A stretch of 8,519 bases of DNA, from positions 1 through 8,519 of the forward strand of contig JAKDNQ010000084.1 of the NCBI GenBank assembly GCA_030456405.1, written 5' to 3'. The notes below the pieces were generated by a model, which saw only the letters and a list, made by a program, of their open reading frames with translations, was not told the origin of the DNA and did no database searches. Each line of letters starts with the position of its first letter. Position 1 is the first letter of the stretch. The position numbers were made by a program, and so were the translations under genes. This document shows positions 1 through 5,815 of this stretch, in pieces. The stretch comes from Nitrospira sp. (GTDB taxonomy: Bacteria; Nitrospirota; Nitrospiria; Nitrospirales; Nitrospiraceae).

Positions 1-1262
1 TCAAGCAAGGGATGGAGGGGTGACGGAGCGGCCGAACGTGCCAGTCTTGAAAACTGGAGACCTCGCAAGGGGTCCGCGAGTTCAAATCTCGCCCCCTCCG
101 CCATGTTTTCCCGTATATTTCGAGGTTTTTGACTCGAAATTCTCGAAATTGTAGCTGAATTGTAGCTTAACTCAGGAGGTACCACCTTCTCCTTAATTGA
201 TTGTTCGAACATCGCCAATTTCTTTAGCCCTTCGGTCAAGTCCGCCTCACAGACAATGGCATAGCGCCGATAGACCGCTTCGGTCTTGTGGCCGGTCAAC
301 TTCATCGCCACGGAACGCGGCACCCCTGCCCGTTCCAGATTCCTCACCGCCGTTCTCCTGAAGTCGTGGGGAATGCGCGTCGGCACCCCCGCCTTCCGGC
401 ATGCGTCATGCCATCGCCGATAGAGGACCTTGGGATGAATCTCCTTGAACGTCCCTCGATCATTCCAAGGGAACACCCATGGAATGCTCTGTCCTGTCGC
501 CAGTTCCAGCGAGAGGGCTTGTTCCCATTGCGCCCGTAAGAGGGTCGCCAGTTCGGGCAAGACGCCAAAGGGAAACACCCGGCCCTCGTCGTTCTTCGTG
601 GTGCCGGGTTCAAGCCGCACCATCCCTCCCGAAAAATCCACTTGTGTCCATCGCAGCGTAAGAATTTCACTCGGTACACGCCAACCGGTCAGACAGGCGA
701 AGGTGATCGGCCCCTTGAAGGCGTCTGGCAAGTGGGAGCGTACCGCCTCGAAATCGGCCCGCTCAAAAAATCCCGTTCGCACGTTCCGTACCGTGATCTG
801 TGGGAACGGGGGGCATATGGCCTTGCCTGCCCGTTCAGCCAGACGGAAGGCTTTATGCAAGTGCGTCAGTTCAAGCTTAGCCGTCGCGGGCGCAATCCCT
901 GTAGCCATCCGTTCACTGACATAGTGGTTCAATCGGTCGAGGGTGATATCACAGGCATGCATGCGGCCAAAGACCGGCTCTAGGGCCCTCAAAGAAGTCT
1001 CAAGCCGCCGCGTCGAGCGCCGTCGATTCGCCGTGTAATCGTCGCGGATGATCTGCACGAGGTCGGCAAACGTGGTCTTTTCAAGGTCAGGGCCACGGAG
1101 CCGGCCGGTACCCATTTCAGCTAGACGTTTACGGAGCAGCTTCACGGCATCCCTGCGAATGATTGAACCAGAAGTCTCTTGATGCCGCTCGCCACGCCAA
1201 TGGTACTGTACCCACCAGATTGAGCCGCGCTGATAGATTCTGCCAAGGCCGCGTCGTGTCAT
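1..1262 (-). CDS. int: Tyrosine recombinase integrase, frame open through attL past the window edge
   Basis: This is a site-specific recombinase that integrates and excises the element at tRNA-Ser. ATG at 1260-1262 is chosen because GGAGG lies 7 nt upstream; an ATG at 1268 sits too close to it. The N-terminus (MTRRGLGRIYQRGSIWWVQY) is a typical arm-binding domain, followed by a core-binding region and the catalytic domain. The active set is complete: R195 (TGWR), K223 (TTKN), H299-x-x-R302 (HDFRR), H325 (TGHKT) and nucleophile Y334 (YRRYA). About 386 residues are encoded before the tRNA boundary at 103. The frame then has no stop through the antisense of the tRNA to base 1, so the integrated gene ends in host DNA. 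In a circle rejoined at the 23-bp core it would instead stop at 8383-8381, giving 421 aa. It follows the XRE gene by 22 nt, probably in one operon. Confidence 0.93.
   Translation of the reverse strand, partial: MTRRGLGRIYQRGSIWWVQYHWRGERHQETSGSIIRRDAVKLLRKRLAEMGTGRLRGPDLEKTTFADLVQIIRDDYTANRRRSTRRLETSLRALEPVFGRMHACDITLDRLNHYVSERMATGIAPATAKLELTHLHKAFRLAERAGKAICPPFPQITVRNVRTGFFERADFEAVRSHLPDAFKGPITFACLTGWRVPSEILTLRWTQVDFSGGMVRLEPGTTKNDEGRVFPFGVLPELATLLRAQWEQALSLELATGQSIPWVFPWNDRGTFKEIHPKVLYRRWHDACRKAGVPTRIPHDFRRTAVRNLERAGVPRSVAMKLTGHKTEAVYRRYAIVCEADLTEGLKKLAMFEQSIKEKVVPPELSYNSATISRISSQKPRNIRENMAEGARFELADPLRGLQFSRLARSAAPSPLHPLL
14..103 (+). tRNA. tRNA-Ser(UGA), host gene used as integration target
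   Basis: Acceptor stem GGAGGGG (14-20) pairs with CCCCTCC (93-99), followed by discriminator G and an encoded CCA (101-103). The anticodon stem CCAGT/ACTGG (41-45, 53-57) encloses loop CTTGAAA with anticodon TGA at 48-50. The T arm GCGAG/CTCGC (76-80, 88-92) has loop TTCAAAT. A long variable arm with GACC/GGTC pairing lies between 58 and 75, which is diagnostic of a class II serine tRNA. The gene stays complete because the element re-supplies its 3' part. It reads UCA codons and, by wobble, other UCN codons. Confidence 0.97.
81..103 (+). repeat. attL core: 23-bp direct repeat in the tRNA 3' end
   Basis: The T-loop and 3' acceptor part of the tRNA-Ser, beginning TTCAAATCTC and ending CCTCCGCCA, is repeated exactly at 8465-8487. 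Bases just outside differ at both copies (80 G against 8464 T; 104 T against 8488 A), so the identity is exactly 23 bp. Duplication of a tRNA 3' end at the far side of an integrase-bearing segment is the classic footprint of tyrosine-recombinase integration. Confidence 0.93.
133..150 (+). repeat. Tandem 9-bp repeat CTCGAAATT x2 beside left arm sites
   Basis: CTCGAAATT occurs at 133-141 and again directly at 142-150, overlapping the edge of the left pair of TGTAGCT repeats. It lies inside the C-terminal coding part of the integrase and about 30 bp from the core. It may be part of the left attachment arm, for example an accessory-protein or excisionase site, but no protein match is known to me. 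Confidence 0.5.
147..167 (+). promoter_or_regulatory. Left attachment arm: paired AATTGTAGCT sites
   Basis: AATTGTAGCT is present at 147-156 and 158-167, an 11-bp period, so both copies face nearly the same side of the helix. The same TGTAGC core in pairs with the same 11-bp period recurs near the right end (8328-8345) and, inverted, at 8118-8135. This is the expected pattern of arm-type binding sites for the N-terminal domain of a tyrosine integrase. The function is inferred from position and repetition. Confidence 0.68.
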
Positions 1263-1284
1263 GCCCATCCCTCCCCTATGAACG

Positions 1285-1485
1285 CTACTGCACCAACTCC
1301 CCCACCGTCACATGCAGCGCCTTCGCCAACTTCTTCAGCACTGCGAGCGACGGGTTGATCCGCTCCCGCGTTTCCAACTGCGTAATGTAGGCATCGCTCA
1401 CACCGACCCGCAGGGCCAAGGCCCGTTGACTGAGACCCAGTTGCATGCGCCGCTGTTTTATCATGCCTGAGAATCTCCGTGTCAT
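1285..1485 (-). CDS. Small XRE-family HTH transcriptional regulator
   Basis: This 66-aa single-domain protein is almost entirely a lambda-Cro/XRE helix-turn-helix (GLSQRALALRVGVSDAYITQ, then LETRERINPSLAVLKKLAKAL), with no dimerisation or ligand domain. It sits 22 nt before the integrase, so it probably represses its own promoter and integrase. ATG at 1485 has AGGAG 8 nt upstream. However, the promoter predicted at 1487-1516 would start RNA near 1480, inside that start; RNA from it would have to use the internal ATG at 1464 (MIKQRRMQ, 59 aa), which has GGAG 10 nt upstream. The longer form would then be made only from read-through RNA. The family assignment is firm; the role as element repressor is inference. 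Confidence 0.88.
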   Translation of the reverse strand: MTRRFSGMIKQRRMQLGLSQRALALRVGVSDAYITQLETRERINPSLAVLKKLAKALHVTVGELVQ

Positions 1486-1486
1486 A

Positions 1487-1516
1487 ATACTAACTCCTAG
1501 TTAGCATGACTGTCAA
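1487..1516 (-). promoter_or_regulatory. Promoter for the XRE-integrase operon
   Basis: On the minus strand a consensus -35 TTGACA (1516-1511) is followed after 18 bp by TAGTAT (1492-1487), a good -10. Transcription would begin near 1480, giving RNA for the XRE gene (from its internal start) and integrase independently of the capsid operon. The palindrome at 1490-1504 lies between and over these elements, which is an ideal place for repression. Confidence 0.6.
1490..1504. promoter_or_regulatory. Palindromic operator candidate CTAACT-CCT-AGTTAG
   Basis: The perfect 6-bp arms CTAACT and AGTTAG flank CCT; with one mismatch the symmetry extends to 1487-1507. It occupies the promoter spacer and -10 and contains the ribosome binding site of the longer XRE start. 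A dyad of this size immediately before a one-domain XRE gene is most simply its autoregulatory operator. No binding data can be read from sequence. Confidence 0.6.
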
Positions 1517-1830
1517 GCCGCCTTGCGACTGGCAAACCACTTTGTAATCGCTTGTTCAGGAAAGAGCAAGATTTTTCGAGAGGGCTGGCTATGCGGCATA
1601 TCTTTTTTGTGCCGATAGAGCCAGGTCGGAGTTACATGAAACCGTGTCGCCACTTCGTCCACATTGAGGTAGGGACCGTCATCGGGAAGAGAGAGGGGCG
1701 CCGCTTCCGGTTGCATGATCCGCATTTGCGCCCTGGCCGACAAGATTGATAATAGACCAATCACGTTCGGCATCTGCTCTCTCGGCAGTTCGTCAACCTT
1801 GCGTTCGAGGTCTTGCAACAATAACGTCAT
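1513..1830 (-). CDS. HTH_17/excisionase-like DNA-binding protein
   Basis: This 105-aa protein has an N-terminal helical segment (residues 1-40, LLLQDLERKVDELPREQ) and a C-terminal winged-helix of the MerR/excisionase type (YLNVDEVATRFHVTPTWLYRHK, then SRKILLFPEQAITKWF). This 'select helix plus wing' pattern is shared by phage excisionases and by AlpA-like activators. Its ATG overlaps the stop of the 53-aa gene before it (ATGA at 1830-1827), so translation is coupled. Its stop lies 27 nt before the longer XRE start and inside the -35 of the XRE promoter. The likely role is recombination directionality factor or regulator for the integrase two genes on; which of the two cannot be told. Confidence 0.8.
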   Translation of the reverse strand: MTLLLQDLERKVDELPREQMPNVIGLLSILSARAQMRIMQPEAAPLSLPDDGPYLNVDEVATRFHVTPTWLYRHKKDMPHSQPSRKILLFPEQAITKWFASRKAA

Positions 1831-1988
1831 GGTCTCACCTGTTTCCTTCTACGTTGGTTCGCGGCTCGCTTGGCTTCCGCCCGTTTCGTTGCCGCTTGTC
1901 CTTTGGCGCTATGCCGATATCGCTGCTGCGTCTTCCTGCCCTTTCGAGATTTCCAGTACCATCGGTTATAGGCTTCTCTGGTTGTCAT
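1827..1988 (-). CDS. 53-aa highly basic small protein, unknown
   Basis: The start is ATG at 1988 because AGGAG lies 5 nt upstream; an in-frame ATG at 2039 falls inside the preceding gene and has no such site. The protein (MTTREAYNRWYWKSRKGRKT...) has 19 Arg/Lys against 2 acidic residues in 53, with aromatic residues near the N-terminus (YNRWYW) and an Arg/Lys/Ala-rich helical remainder. That composition suggests nucleic-acid binding, but no family is recognised. It lies 13 nt after the gene ending at 2002 and is ATGA-coupled to the excisionase-like gene. It could be a nucleoid-type cofactor or an RNA-binding regulator; this is inference from composition only. Confidence 0.68.
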   Translation of the reverse strand: MTTREAYNRWYWKSRKGRKTQQRYRHSAKGQAATKRAEAKRAANQRRRKQVRP

Positions 1989-2001
1989 TGAGGCTCCTTG
2001 G

Positions 2002-2316
2002 TTAGGCGTGGCCAAGAGGTTCAACGATCGGCGCCTCACGGCGGACCTTCCGCGCCAGCGACAGGATGAGGTTCGTCATCTCCGGCTGTGCCGGTTGGTC
2101 CCAACAGGCCTGATCGAGAAGCAGGGGTCGCACGTACCGATACGCGGAGACCATGTACGCCAACACGTCCATGACCGGCTGAGGGAGTGCGCGTTCAGGA
2201 TGCCGGGATTTCCACGCCTCACACTGGGCTAGGGAGTCCTGCCATTCCTCGAACACTTGACGATTCGTATATGAAGCAATGAAGGTATCCCAGCGGACTT
2301 TGTCTTGAGATTGCAT
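2002..2316 (-). CDS. Hypothetical protein downstream of the capsid gene (104 aa)
   Basis: The protein is unrecognised. It is mainly helical, with many Trp/Gln and aromatic residues (VRWDTFIASYTNRQVFEEWQ; MVSAYRYVRPLLLDQ) and no signal peptide or membrane segment. ATG at 2316 has AAAGGA about 5 nt upstream. It lies 56 nt after the major capsid gene, separated by a hairpin (2328-2357). In phage operons this position often holds a head-completion or decoration protein, but nothing in its sequence proves that. It may equally be a satellite-specific factor. Confidence 0.75.
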   Translation of the reverse strand: MQSQDKVRWDTFIASYTNRQVFEEWQDSLAQCEAWKSRHPERALPQPVMDVLAYMVSAYRYVRPLLLDQACWDQPAQPEMTNLILSLARKVRREAPIVEPLGHA

Positions 2317-2327
2317 GCTTTCCTTTC

Positions 2328-2357
2328 GGGAGCGGAGACCATGCGGCCCCCGCTCCC
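2328..2357. promoter_or_regulatory. Intergenic hairpin after the capsid gene
   Basis: GGGAGCGG (2328-2335) and CCGCTCCC (2350-2357) form a perfect 8-bp stem around a 14-nt loop, lying between the capsid stop and the next gene's ribosome binding site. In the minus-strand RNA no U-tract follows, so it is not a standard terminator. It may be an RNA stabiliser or processing element that sets capsid expression apart from the genes behind it. Confidence 0.55.
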
Positions 2358-2372
2358 TTCGTTCACAAAAAA

Positions 2373-3569
2373 TTACGCCGTGCGTGCGTCGTTACAGAGC
2401 ACGAATGACGCACCATGCCTCACCCCAATATCGACGTTCATGATGAGTCGCACTTCCACAGCATTCTGCGCCCAAGCATTGCCGCCGATGTTCGTCGCCA
2501 AGATCTCCACGCTGCCCCACTGGGCAATCAGGAGATCCGACCAGTTGCCGAAATACACTTCCGTGCAATCCGAGCTGGAGCCCTTGACCAAGTTCACCGG
2601 AAGCTGCGTGGTTGTATAACAACTCAGGCCGATAGCCTTGGACAACGCCTCATCCGTCAGCAGCGGAGCATTGATGTAGCTGCCGCCCGTGTCTCCCGAG
2701 AACTGAGCAATTCGCTGTTTCTTGAGTTTCCGCAACGCCTTTGGATGCGTGATGAGCGCGAGCTTGTCCCCAAGTCCGTTAGCATCCTCGACCACTCCCG
2801 TGATGCCGTACAGATCGTCCACGCTGAGGCTCCCTCCATTCGTGCCGATGGCATACGTACCAATACCGGCTGCCCCGTTGAGCCCCAACGGTTGGTTACT
2901 GGCTCCGCTTCCTCTGAGCGTCGCGCGGTCAAGCTCCAGGGCGCAGGTAATCGCAAAGTCTCGCTGGATGATCCCCTCAATCGTTGGATTGGTAAGGATG
3001 TTCAGCAAGTTGCTGTACTGCGCTCGCAAGGCCATCGTTTTTGGGGTAAACGAAATTTGTCCGAAGGACGGATCAGAGGCCGTAATCGTGGCATTCTGAC
3101 CGATCCACTGAATGCTGCCGGAGGACAATTGTTTAGGAATAAGAACCGGGCTGCCGGTCAGATTTTGCATCAGCACGGCTCCAGCTCGCACCGTACACAT
3201 CCGGGCTCTGAGCACATCGATGAAGCTCGCCCACCACTGTTGCGGGACGACGTAGCCGCCGCCCGCTCCGCTTGTGCCGGTGTCCATCGCTTTGCGGGTG
3301 GTATCGAGGATCAACTTTTTTTCTGGCGCGGATAATCCCGCCAGTTCAAAGTTATCGCCGCGCCCCTCCCGTTGGAGAAGATTGGCCACTGCCATCTTCA
3401 CGATGTTGTCCGCGCCAGCGGCGCGGAAGTCGCTTCCGTCTCCGATCGCTAGCGCCTTCCGCTCTCGTAGGTAGTCTTCCAGCACACCGATGCGGTCGTC
3501 CTGGATTTTCTCGTTGGCCTGCATGCTTTGTACACCGTTTTTGATTTGTCCTAAAATTGCTTCTGACAT
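2373..3569 (-). CDS. HK97-fold phage major capsid protein
   Basis: This 398-aa protein builds the icosahedral head. ATG at 3569 (MSEAILGQIKNGVQS) has AGAGGA 7 nt upstream; the ATG at 3599 has no site. Residues 1 to about 95 form a charged, partly coiled-coil delta-type domain (EKIQDDRIGVLEDYLRERK). A glycine-rich junction, TGTSGAGGGYVVP (97-109), marks the entry into the capsid fold, as in HK97-family proteins. The later segments (QISFTPKTMALRAQYSNLL; EGIIQRDFAITCALELDRATL; GSGASNQPLGLN; ITHPKALRKLKK; the C-terminal RLIMNVDIGVRHGASFVLCN) follow the family order. The size is ordinary. Unusually, no portal or prohead protease gene precedes it: the terminase ends 183 bp upstream. The delta domain must therefore be cut by a helper enzyme or stay in place. 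Confidence 0.93.
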   Translation of the reverse strand: MSEAILGQIKNGVQSMQANEKIQDDRIGVLEDYLRERKALAIGDGSDFRAAGADNIVKMAVANLLQREGRGDNFELAGLSAPEKKLILDTTRKAMDTGTSGAGGGYVVPQQWWASFIDVLRARMCTVRAGAVLMQNLTGSPVLIPKQLSSGSIQWIGQNATITASDPSFGQISFTPKTMALRAQYSNLLNILTNPTIEGIIQRDFAITCALELDRATLRGSGASNQPLGLNGAAGIGTYAIGTNGGSLSVDDLYGITGVVEDANGLGDKLALITHPKALRKLKKQRIAQFSGDTGGSYINAPLLTDEALSKAIGLSCYTTTQLPVNLVKGSSSDCTEVYFGNWSDLLIAQWGSVEILATNIGGNAWAQNAVEVRLIMNVDIGVRHGASFVLCNDARTA

Positions 3570-3752
3570 TTTTGTTTCCTCTTTGTTTTTCCTCTCCATG
3601 GTGTGTGGATTTCACCGCTACTGATTCCTACTGCGCTCCGTAGGCGAGTTGTGGGAGGCCATCCCATGGCGAACGGGCATTGAAACTGTTGGAGAATGAA
3701 CTCCCAGCCTCTGCCGCCCGCCATGGTCAAGCTGTCCCATCAGTCGAGTTCC

Positions 3753-5177
3753 TTACTCAATCCGTGTGAATAAATGCTCATCCGGCATCCGTGGCCGTTC
3801 GTCGGAGCCATGAAAGACGTAGACCCCCGGGGTTTTCGTTGGGGCCTTCGCCAGCACGCACGCGCCCGCCGCTGCGTTACTATAATCGTCGTGCTCGGAA
3901 GGCGGGTGGTCTATTCGGATACCTTTCCGAATCAGCCCGATGAATTGTTGCAACAGGATCGGTAGGTCCAACATTTCGATTTCTCCCGTGTTCAGCATGG
4001 GCTCGAAGGAGGCGTAAATCTCTGAACGGGTCTGCTCCGAGACTTCGTACTGAACCCCGTGCTTGCGAAAGGCTTCACGCCCCCATTGCCCACCGTAGCC
4101 ATCACCCGTCACACTGCTCCCAGCGTAGAGCTTAATCGTATCGGCAAACTTCTTCACGGATTCCTCAGGGGAAAAGGTTTTGCCCGTGCGTGCGCCTTGG
4201 TCCATCACGAGATCGAGCACAATGCGCCCCCGCTCATCCCGGTGGGTAATGCCGAGCGTTGCGTCATCGGCTCCGCCGCCTGAGAGATCGACGAAAAAGA
4301 AGTAGATCACTCCTGGCTGAGGCGGAAGAACCTTCCTGCCTTTCACAATGCTGGCATCGAGACTTTCAAAATCGAACGCGGCACTATCGGGCTGACCGGG
4401 TTCATTGAGATACAATCGCCGAAAAATCCATGAGGGTAGACTTTGTTGCGCTTCAAGAATCGCCTTCCGTGTCCCGCCTAGTGGCGTATCCATCGCGGGA
4501 TTCGCAGCCTCGATGCTGCCAGTAAAATTCCGCACGTACAACCGTGGATCCGTTCCCGCCTCGTGCTGCTTGAGCATATCGACCAATGGAACACCAGCAT
4601 GCCGGTGGAGACTCGCATACGTGCAAAACACTTGCATTGCGTCCGGTCGGCTTCGATCCAGTTCCATCGCGGTCAGCACGTCATAATTCCTCATGCCGTG
4701 GATTTCATCGAAAATGGCGAGCAGATAACTTTTCCCGTGCATCCCGATAGCGTCTCCTGCCGGGAGGATCTGAATAAACCCCTGCCCATCCTTGCGCTCA
4801 ACGATGTCGCCCTTGATCGTCAATCCAGCCAGTAAGACGGGATTACACCACACCAACTTTTTCAATAACGTGAGATCATCCGAGGCTTGATCCTTATCGT
4901 TGGCGAGCACATAAATTTGGTTGCCCTTTGAGCCGTGCGCCTTCCATACCATGCAGAAATAGAGGGTCAATACCATTGCCATGAGGGACTTCAGATTTTT
5001 CTTCCCCATCATGGTGAGCACACGCCGAAAACGTAGGAAGCCGTCGTCTTGAAACGTGAACACCTCGTTCAATATCTCGATCCACACAGGCGGAAGAAGC
5101 GGGAGCAGTGGGCGGCCATCCAACCAAAAAAGGAGGGCGAGAAATTTCAGGATGTGAATCTGAACTTGCGAAATCAT
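3753..5177 (-). CDS. terL: Phage terminase large subunit (ATPase and nuclease)
   Basis: This 474-aa motor cuts concatemeric DNA and pumps it through the portal. The ATPase part has a variant Walker A GKKNLKS (58-64), where many relatives have KNGKS/T; Walker B LLAIFDE (152-158) with catalytic E158; and a coupling motif near CTYAS (185-189). The RNase H-like nuclease has D297 (FFFVDLSGG), D359 (TGDGYGG) and D430/D431 (SEHDDYSNAAAGA), so the acidic set looks complete. It is somewhat short for the family (usually 500 or more), mainly in the pre-P-loop N-terminus (about 57 residues). ATG at 5177 overlaps the stop of the preceding gene (ATGA at 5177-5174), as in terS-terL pairs. It may pack DNA into shells made by the capsid gene beside it, using a helper portal. 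Confidence 0.93.
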   Translation of the reverse strand: MISQVQIHILKFLALLFWLDGRPLLPLLPPVWIEILNEVFTFQDDGFLRFRRVLTMMGKKNLKSLMAMVLTLYFCMVWKAHGSKGNQIYVLANDKDQASDDLTLLKKLVWCNPVLLAGLTIKGDIVERKDGQGFIQILPAGDAIGMHGKSYLLAIFDEIHGMRNYDVLTAMELDRSRPDAMQVFCTYASLHRHAGVPLVDMLKQHEAGTDPRLYVRNFTGSIEAANPAMDTPLGGTRKAILEAQQSLPSWIFRRLYLNEPGQPDSAAFDFESLDASIVKGRKVLPPQPGVIYFFFVDLSGGGADDATLGITHRDERGRIVLDLVMDQGARTGKTFSPEESVKKFADTIKLYAGSSVTGDGYGGQWGREAFRKHGVQYEVSEQTRSEIYASFEPMLNTGEIEMLDLPILLQQFIGLIRKGIRIDHPPSEHDDYSNAAAGACVLAKAPTKTPGVYVFHGSDERPRMPDEHLFTRIE

Positions 5178-5452
5178 GCCGTCCCCTTGTTGCCCTGTGA
5201 TTTCTTCGTTCCGAGTCGCGTCAACAGCTTCCCGATCCGCCGATCGGTTGAACGATCTTGGCGCCGCCGTATTCTCCGCAAGAGTCGATCCTCACGGGCG
5301 CTAAGAAATCCGTCCGTCAGTCTGCCTAGCGCTTTGTTTTGTGGGACGGAGGCCAACGAGAAATGCGTCAGCACGTCACCGCCATATCCGCCGAAGGTAG
5401 GTTCCTCCAGGCCCTCGACCCGATATGCTCCGTCCTGGCTTTCAGTGCTCAT
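5174..5452 (-). CDS. Small basic protein in the small-terminase position
   Basis: This 92-aa protein is ATGA-coupled to the terminase large subunit. The start ATG at 5452 (MSTESQDGAYRVEG) is preferred, with GGAAG 6 nt upstream; starts at 5458 and 5491 have poor sites. The N-terminal half is acidic and glycine-rich (EGLEEPTFGGYGGD) and the C-terminal half strongly basic and helical (REDRLLRRIRRRQDRSTDRR). Position and a basic helical tail fit a DNA-recognising terminase small subunit, but no HTH typical of that family is visible and I do not recognise a domain. If it is one, it would decide that the satellite genome is packaged. The non-coding hairpin region lies directly before it. Confidence 0.72.
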   Translation of the reverse strand: MSTESQDGAYRVEGLEEPTFGGYGGDVLTHFSLASVPQNKALGRLTDGFLSAREDRLLRRIRRRQDRSTDRRIGKLLTRLGTKKSQGNKGTA

Positions 5453-5545
5453 GAACATCTTCCGTAATAAATACTTGCACGGCTCCCCCATCTATGCGAC
5501 ACTCTGCCGTATCCACCGACATGTGCCGTTGACCAGGTGACCCCA

Positions 5546-5574
5546 GGCTACGAGGTCGCGTAAACCTCGTAGCC
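5546..5574. promoter_or_regulatory. Strong 11-bp stem hairpin upstream of terminase genes
   Basis: GGCTACGAGGT (5546-5556) and ACCTCGTAGCC (5564-5574) are perfectly complementary around the 7-nt loop CGCGTAA. It lies about 95 bp before the start of the small-terminase-like gene. There is no poly-T on either side, so it is not an intrinsic terminator. It is a candidate pac/cos recognition structure, protein binding site or RNA control element. Confidence 0.65.
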
Positions 5575-5591
5575 CAGAGTAGGGATGGTCC

Positions 5592-5610
5592 CGCCCCGGT
5601 CCCAGGGGCG
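5592..5610. repeat. Second GC hairpin CGCCCC/GGGGCG
   Basis: CGCCCC (5592-5597) and GGGGCG (5605-5610) form a 6-bp GC stem with a 7-nt loop, the same loop length as the larger hairpin 17 bp away. Together they make a tandem structured block before the terminase genes. Confidence 0.5.
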
Positions 5611-5644
5611 TCATTGTGCCCCCAGATTTCTACCTCAAATTTCT

Positions 5645-5710
5645 GCCAAAATCACTCCCATTTTGCCGCCCCGCTGAAGTGCTGAAACCCCTGTGTTAAG
5701 GCCCATTTTG
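5645..5710. repeat. CAAAAT/ATTTTG inverted repeat and CCCATTTTG direct repeat
   Basis: CAAAAT (5647-5652) and ATTTTG (5660-5665) are separated by 7 bp. The sequence CCCATTTTG at 5657-5665 recurs at 5702-5710. These short repeated words could be binding sites for a regulator or packaging protein. They are short enough that chance cannot be excluded. Confidence 0.35.
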
Positions 5711-5815
5711 GGGCAAATGTACACCATTGATTCCACCAGAAGGGGATGATGATGGTTTCGATCCTGCCCCTGATGGGGAAGTGATGTCTCTGTGGCTGAC
5801 GATTAGGCTTTTCAT

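Larger units (their letters stand above)
5453..5815. other. Hairpin-rich non-coding stretch before the terminase genes
   Basis: This is a 363-bp stretch without a convincing gene. It holds an 11-bp hairpin (5546-5574), a GC hairpin (5592-5610), an inverted repeat (5647-5665) and a 9-bp direct repeat CCCATTTTG (5657-5665, 5702-5710). None is followed by a U-tract on either strand. Possible roles are a structured leader for the terminase operon or a packaging recognition site. I see no good promoter. Confidence 0.5.

Noticed and set aside
344..679. Minus-strand frame of 111 codons inside the integrase region
   Set aside because: It lies in a different frame from the integrase, whose full catalytic set is read in the overlapping frame.
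2415..3335. Long open frame on the plus strand (306 codons)
   Set aside because: It is antisense to the capsid gene, has no family-like sequence and no upstream ribosome site; it arises from codon bias of the real gene.
3551..3724. 57-codon minus-strand frame (MAGGRGWEFILQQF...) between terminase and capsid, overlapping the capsid start
   Set aside because: It has no good ribosome binding site and overlaps the real capsid start, with no recognisable motif. The gap 3570-3752 otherwise holds only short weak inverted repeats (CCTAC/GTAGG, TGGGA/TCCCA).
5546..5574. The 11-bp hairpin as an intrinsic terminator
   Set aside because: No T-run follows on either strand, so standard intrinsic termination is unlikely.
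5696..5815. 39-codon minus-strand frame starting directly after the stop at 5816 (TAAATG)
   Set aside because: The position would allow coupling, but the sequence is Ser/Pro/Gly-rich without motif and has no clear ribosome site; too short to support.
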